Assembly (NCBI RefSeq): GCF_005405005.1
Contig: NZ_BJDH01000011.1
Coordinates: forward strand, 55,873 to 119,872
Direction: 5' to 3'
DNA from: Lactiplantibacillus daoliensis
GTDB taxonomy: Bacteria > Bacillota > Bacilli > Lactobacillales > Lactobacillaceae
DNA: 64,000 nt
Shown: positions 63,414 through 64,000 of the stretch, one piece after another
Layout of the letters: every line of letters starts with the position of its first letter
How positions within the stretch are numbered: position 1 is the stretch's first letter
Position numbers and translations under genes: made by a program
The notes under the pieces: generated by a model
Seen by the model: the letters and a program-made list of their open reading frames with translations, nothing else
Database searches by the model: none
What the model was told of the DNA's origin: nothing

Positions 63414-63764
63414 TCACTGTCTGAGAATTTGACTCATCGGCTTGCCTTTAGCTAGTTCGTCCACGAGCTTATCCAGATAACGAATTTGTTGCATCAATGG
63501 ATCTTCAATGTCCTCGACTCGATAACCACAGATCATCCCAGTGATTTTGTCCACGTTGAGATTGAGTTGTGGCGCTTGTGCGAAAAATGTTTCAAAGTCA
63601 GTGTTATCCGCTAAAACTTGTTGGAAACTGGCTTCATCGTAACCCATTAGCCAAGTGATGATTTCATCGACTTCTGATTTAGTGCGGCCTTTCTTTTCAG
63701 CCTTCGCGATGTATAGTGGGTAGACCTTTGCGACTGGCATTTTGGCAACGCGGGAATTGGACAT
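63414..63764 (-). CDS. DUF2200 family protein
   Basis: A 116-residue cytoplasmic protein I recognise as DUF2200. It is built around MPVAKVYPLYIAKAEKKGRT, EVDEIITWLMGYDEASFQQV, FFAQAPQLNLN and ITGMICGYRVEDIEDPLMQQ, with the closing IRYLDKLVDELAKGKPMSQIL. Family function is unknown; the sequence is nearly all helical with no catalytic motif I can name. A near-perfect AAAGGAGG supports the ATG. It is upstream of the rsgA promoter on the same strand. Confidence 0.85.
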   Translation of the reverse strand: MSNSRVAKMPVAKVYPLYIAKAEKKGRTKSEVDEIITWLMGYDEASFQQVLADNTDFETFFAQAPQLNLNVDKITGMICGYRVEDIEDPLMQQIRYLDKLVDELAKGKPMSQILRQ

Positions 63765-63857
63765 GGGGGTGTGCCTCCTTTATATAGTTACGGCTAAATA
63801 AATAGACTAAACAGAACCTTTCATCAGATATTATAGCTTTCCAATACTAGAAAATCT

Positions 63858-64000
63858 ATGTCGATAAAACAACCTAATTATGTGTCTGGTATTAAAAATA
63901 CTTATTGGAACTTAGTTTCTTATCCCAAATTGCAAGAACAAATTAGCCACACGATAAATCCTATTAAATCAGTATTTTCATTAATATTCATATTTTATGG
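63858..64000 (+). CDS. Possible start of an unidentified gene (truncated by window end)
   Basis: An open frame MSIKQPNYVSGIKNTYWNLV continues to the last base (47 codons seen). The DNA is strongly AT-rich compared with the rest of the window, which could mean acquired DNA. There is no good ribosome binding site before the ATG, so this may be chance. No family is recognised. Confidence 0.3.
   Translation, partial: MSIKQPNYVSGIKNTYWNLVSYPKLQEQISHTINPIKSVFSLIFIFY

Overview
The window looks like chromosomal DNA of a Lactiplantibacillus species (Lactobacillus plantarum/pentosus group). The signs are a moderate GC content, strong AAGGAGG-type ribosome binding sites with frequent TTG and GTG starts, sortase-anchored proteins ending in LPQT[NSG], KxYKxGKxW signal peptides, a sufCDSUB operon, and an esterase close to the one I know as Cest-2923 from L. 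plantarum. I see no rRNA, tRNA, prophage, insertion sequence or CRISPR array.

Layout. 1-5132: end of an esterase, a HAD phosphatase, an NAD(P)-binding oxidoreductase, a translationally coupled DUF3737/MalY pair and an MFS transporter. 5861-9575: a heterodimeric ABC exporter operon that ends in a 44-residue membrane protein found here. 9722-13538: a TetR-type regulator and a giant YhgE/Pip membrane protein. 13624-20848: an ArsR-type repressor with its operator, an LD-carboxypeptidase, a putative small RNA, a lipoprotein nuclease, a DHA2 efflux pump and two acetyltransferases. 20922-26358: the SUF iron-sulfur cluster operon. 27469-31745: a CPBP membrane protease, an ABC-F protein with a structured leader, and a Cof-type phosphatase. 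32092-37349: a SEC10/PgrA surface protein and a DUF2207 membrane protein. 37572-41645: a peptidase plus amino-acid permease, a YefM/YoeB-type toxin-antitoxin pair and a Dyp peroxidase. 41718-48209: a beta-glucoside locus (6-phospho-beta-glucosidase, ROK kinase, LacI regulator) beside an MFS/phosphodiesterase pair. 48858-50615: an esterase and a divergent GntR regulator. 50969-61656: four large surface proteins with KxYKxGKxW-type signals. 62069-63764: RsgA and a DUF2200 protein.

The most unusual content is non-coding. Four intergenic copies (near 5.3, 19.8, 26.7 and 48.2 kb) of a roughly 400-500 bp two-part element share the same set of long hairpins, and several base pairs have changed on both sides of the stem between copies. 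All four lie in the same orientation between genes that run the other way. A fifth element at 44.2-44.5 kb has the same topology with a different sequence. Other structured non-coding signals are a putative 160-nt RNA at 15.5-15.7 kb, a promoter-to-terminator unit at 50.8-50.9 kb, a long hairpin leader before the ABC-F gene, and a terminator inside the rsgA leader.
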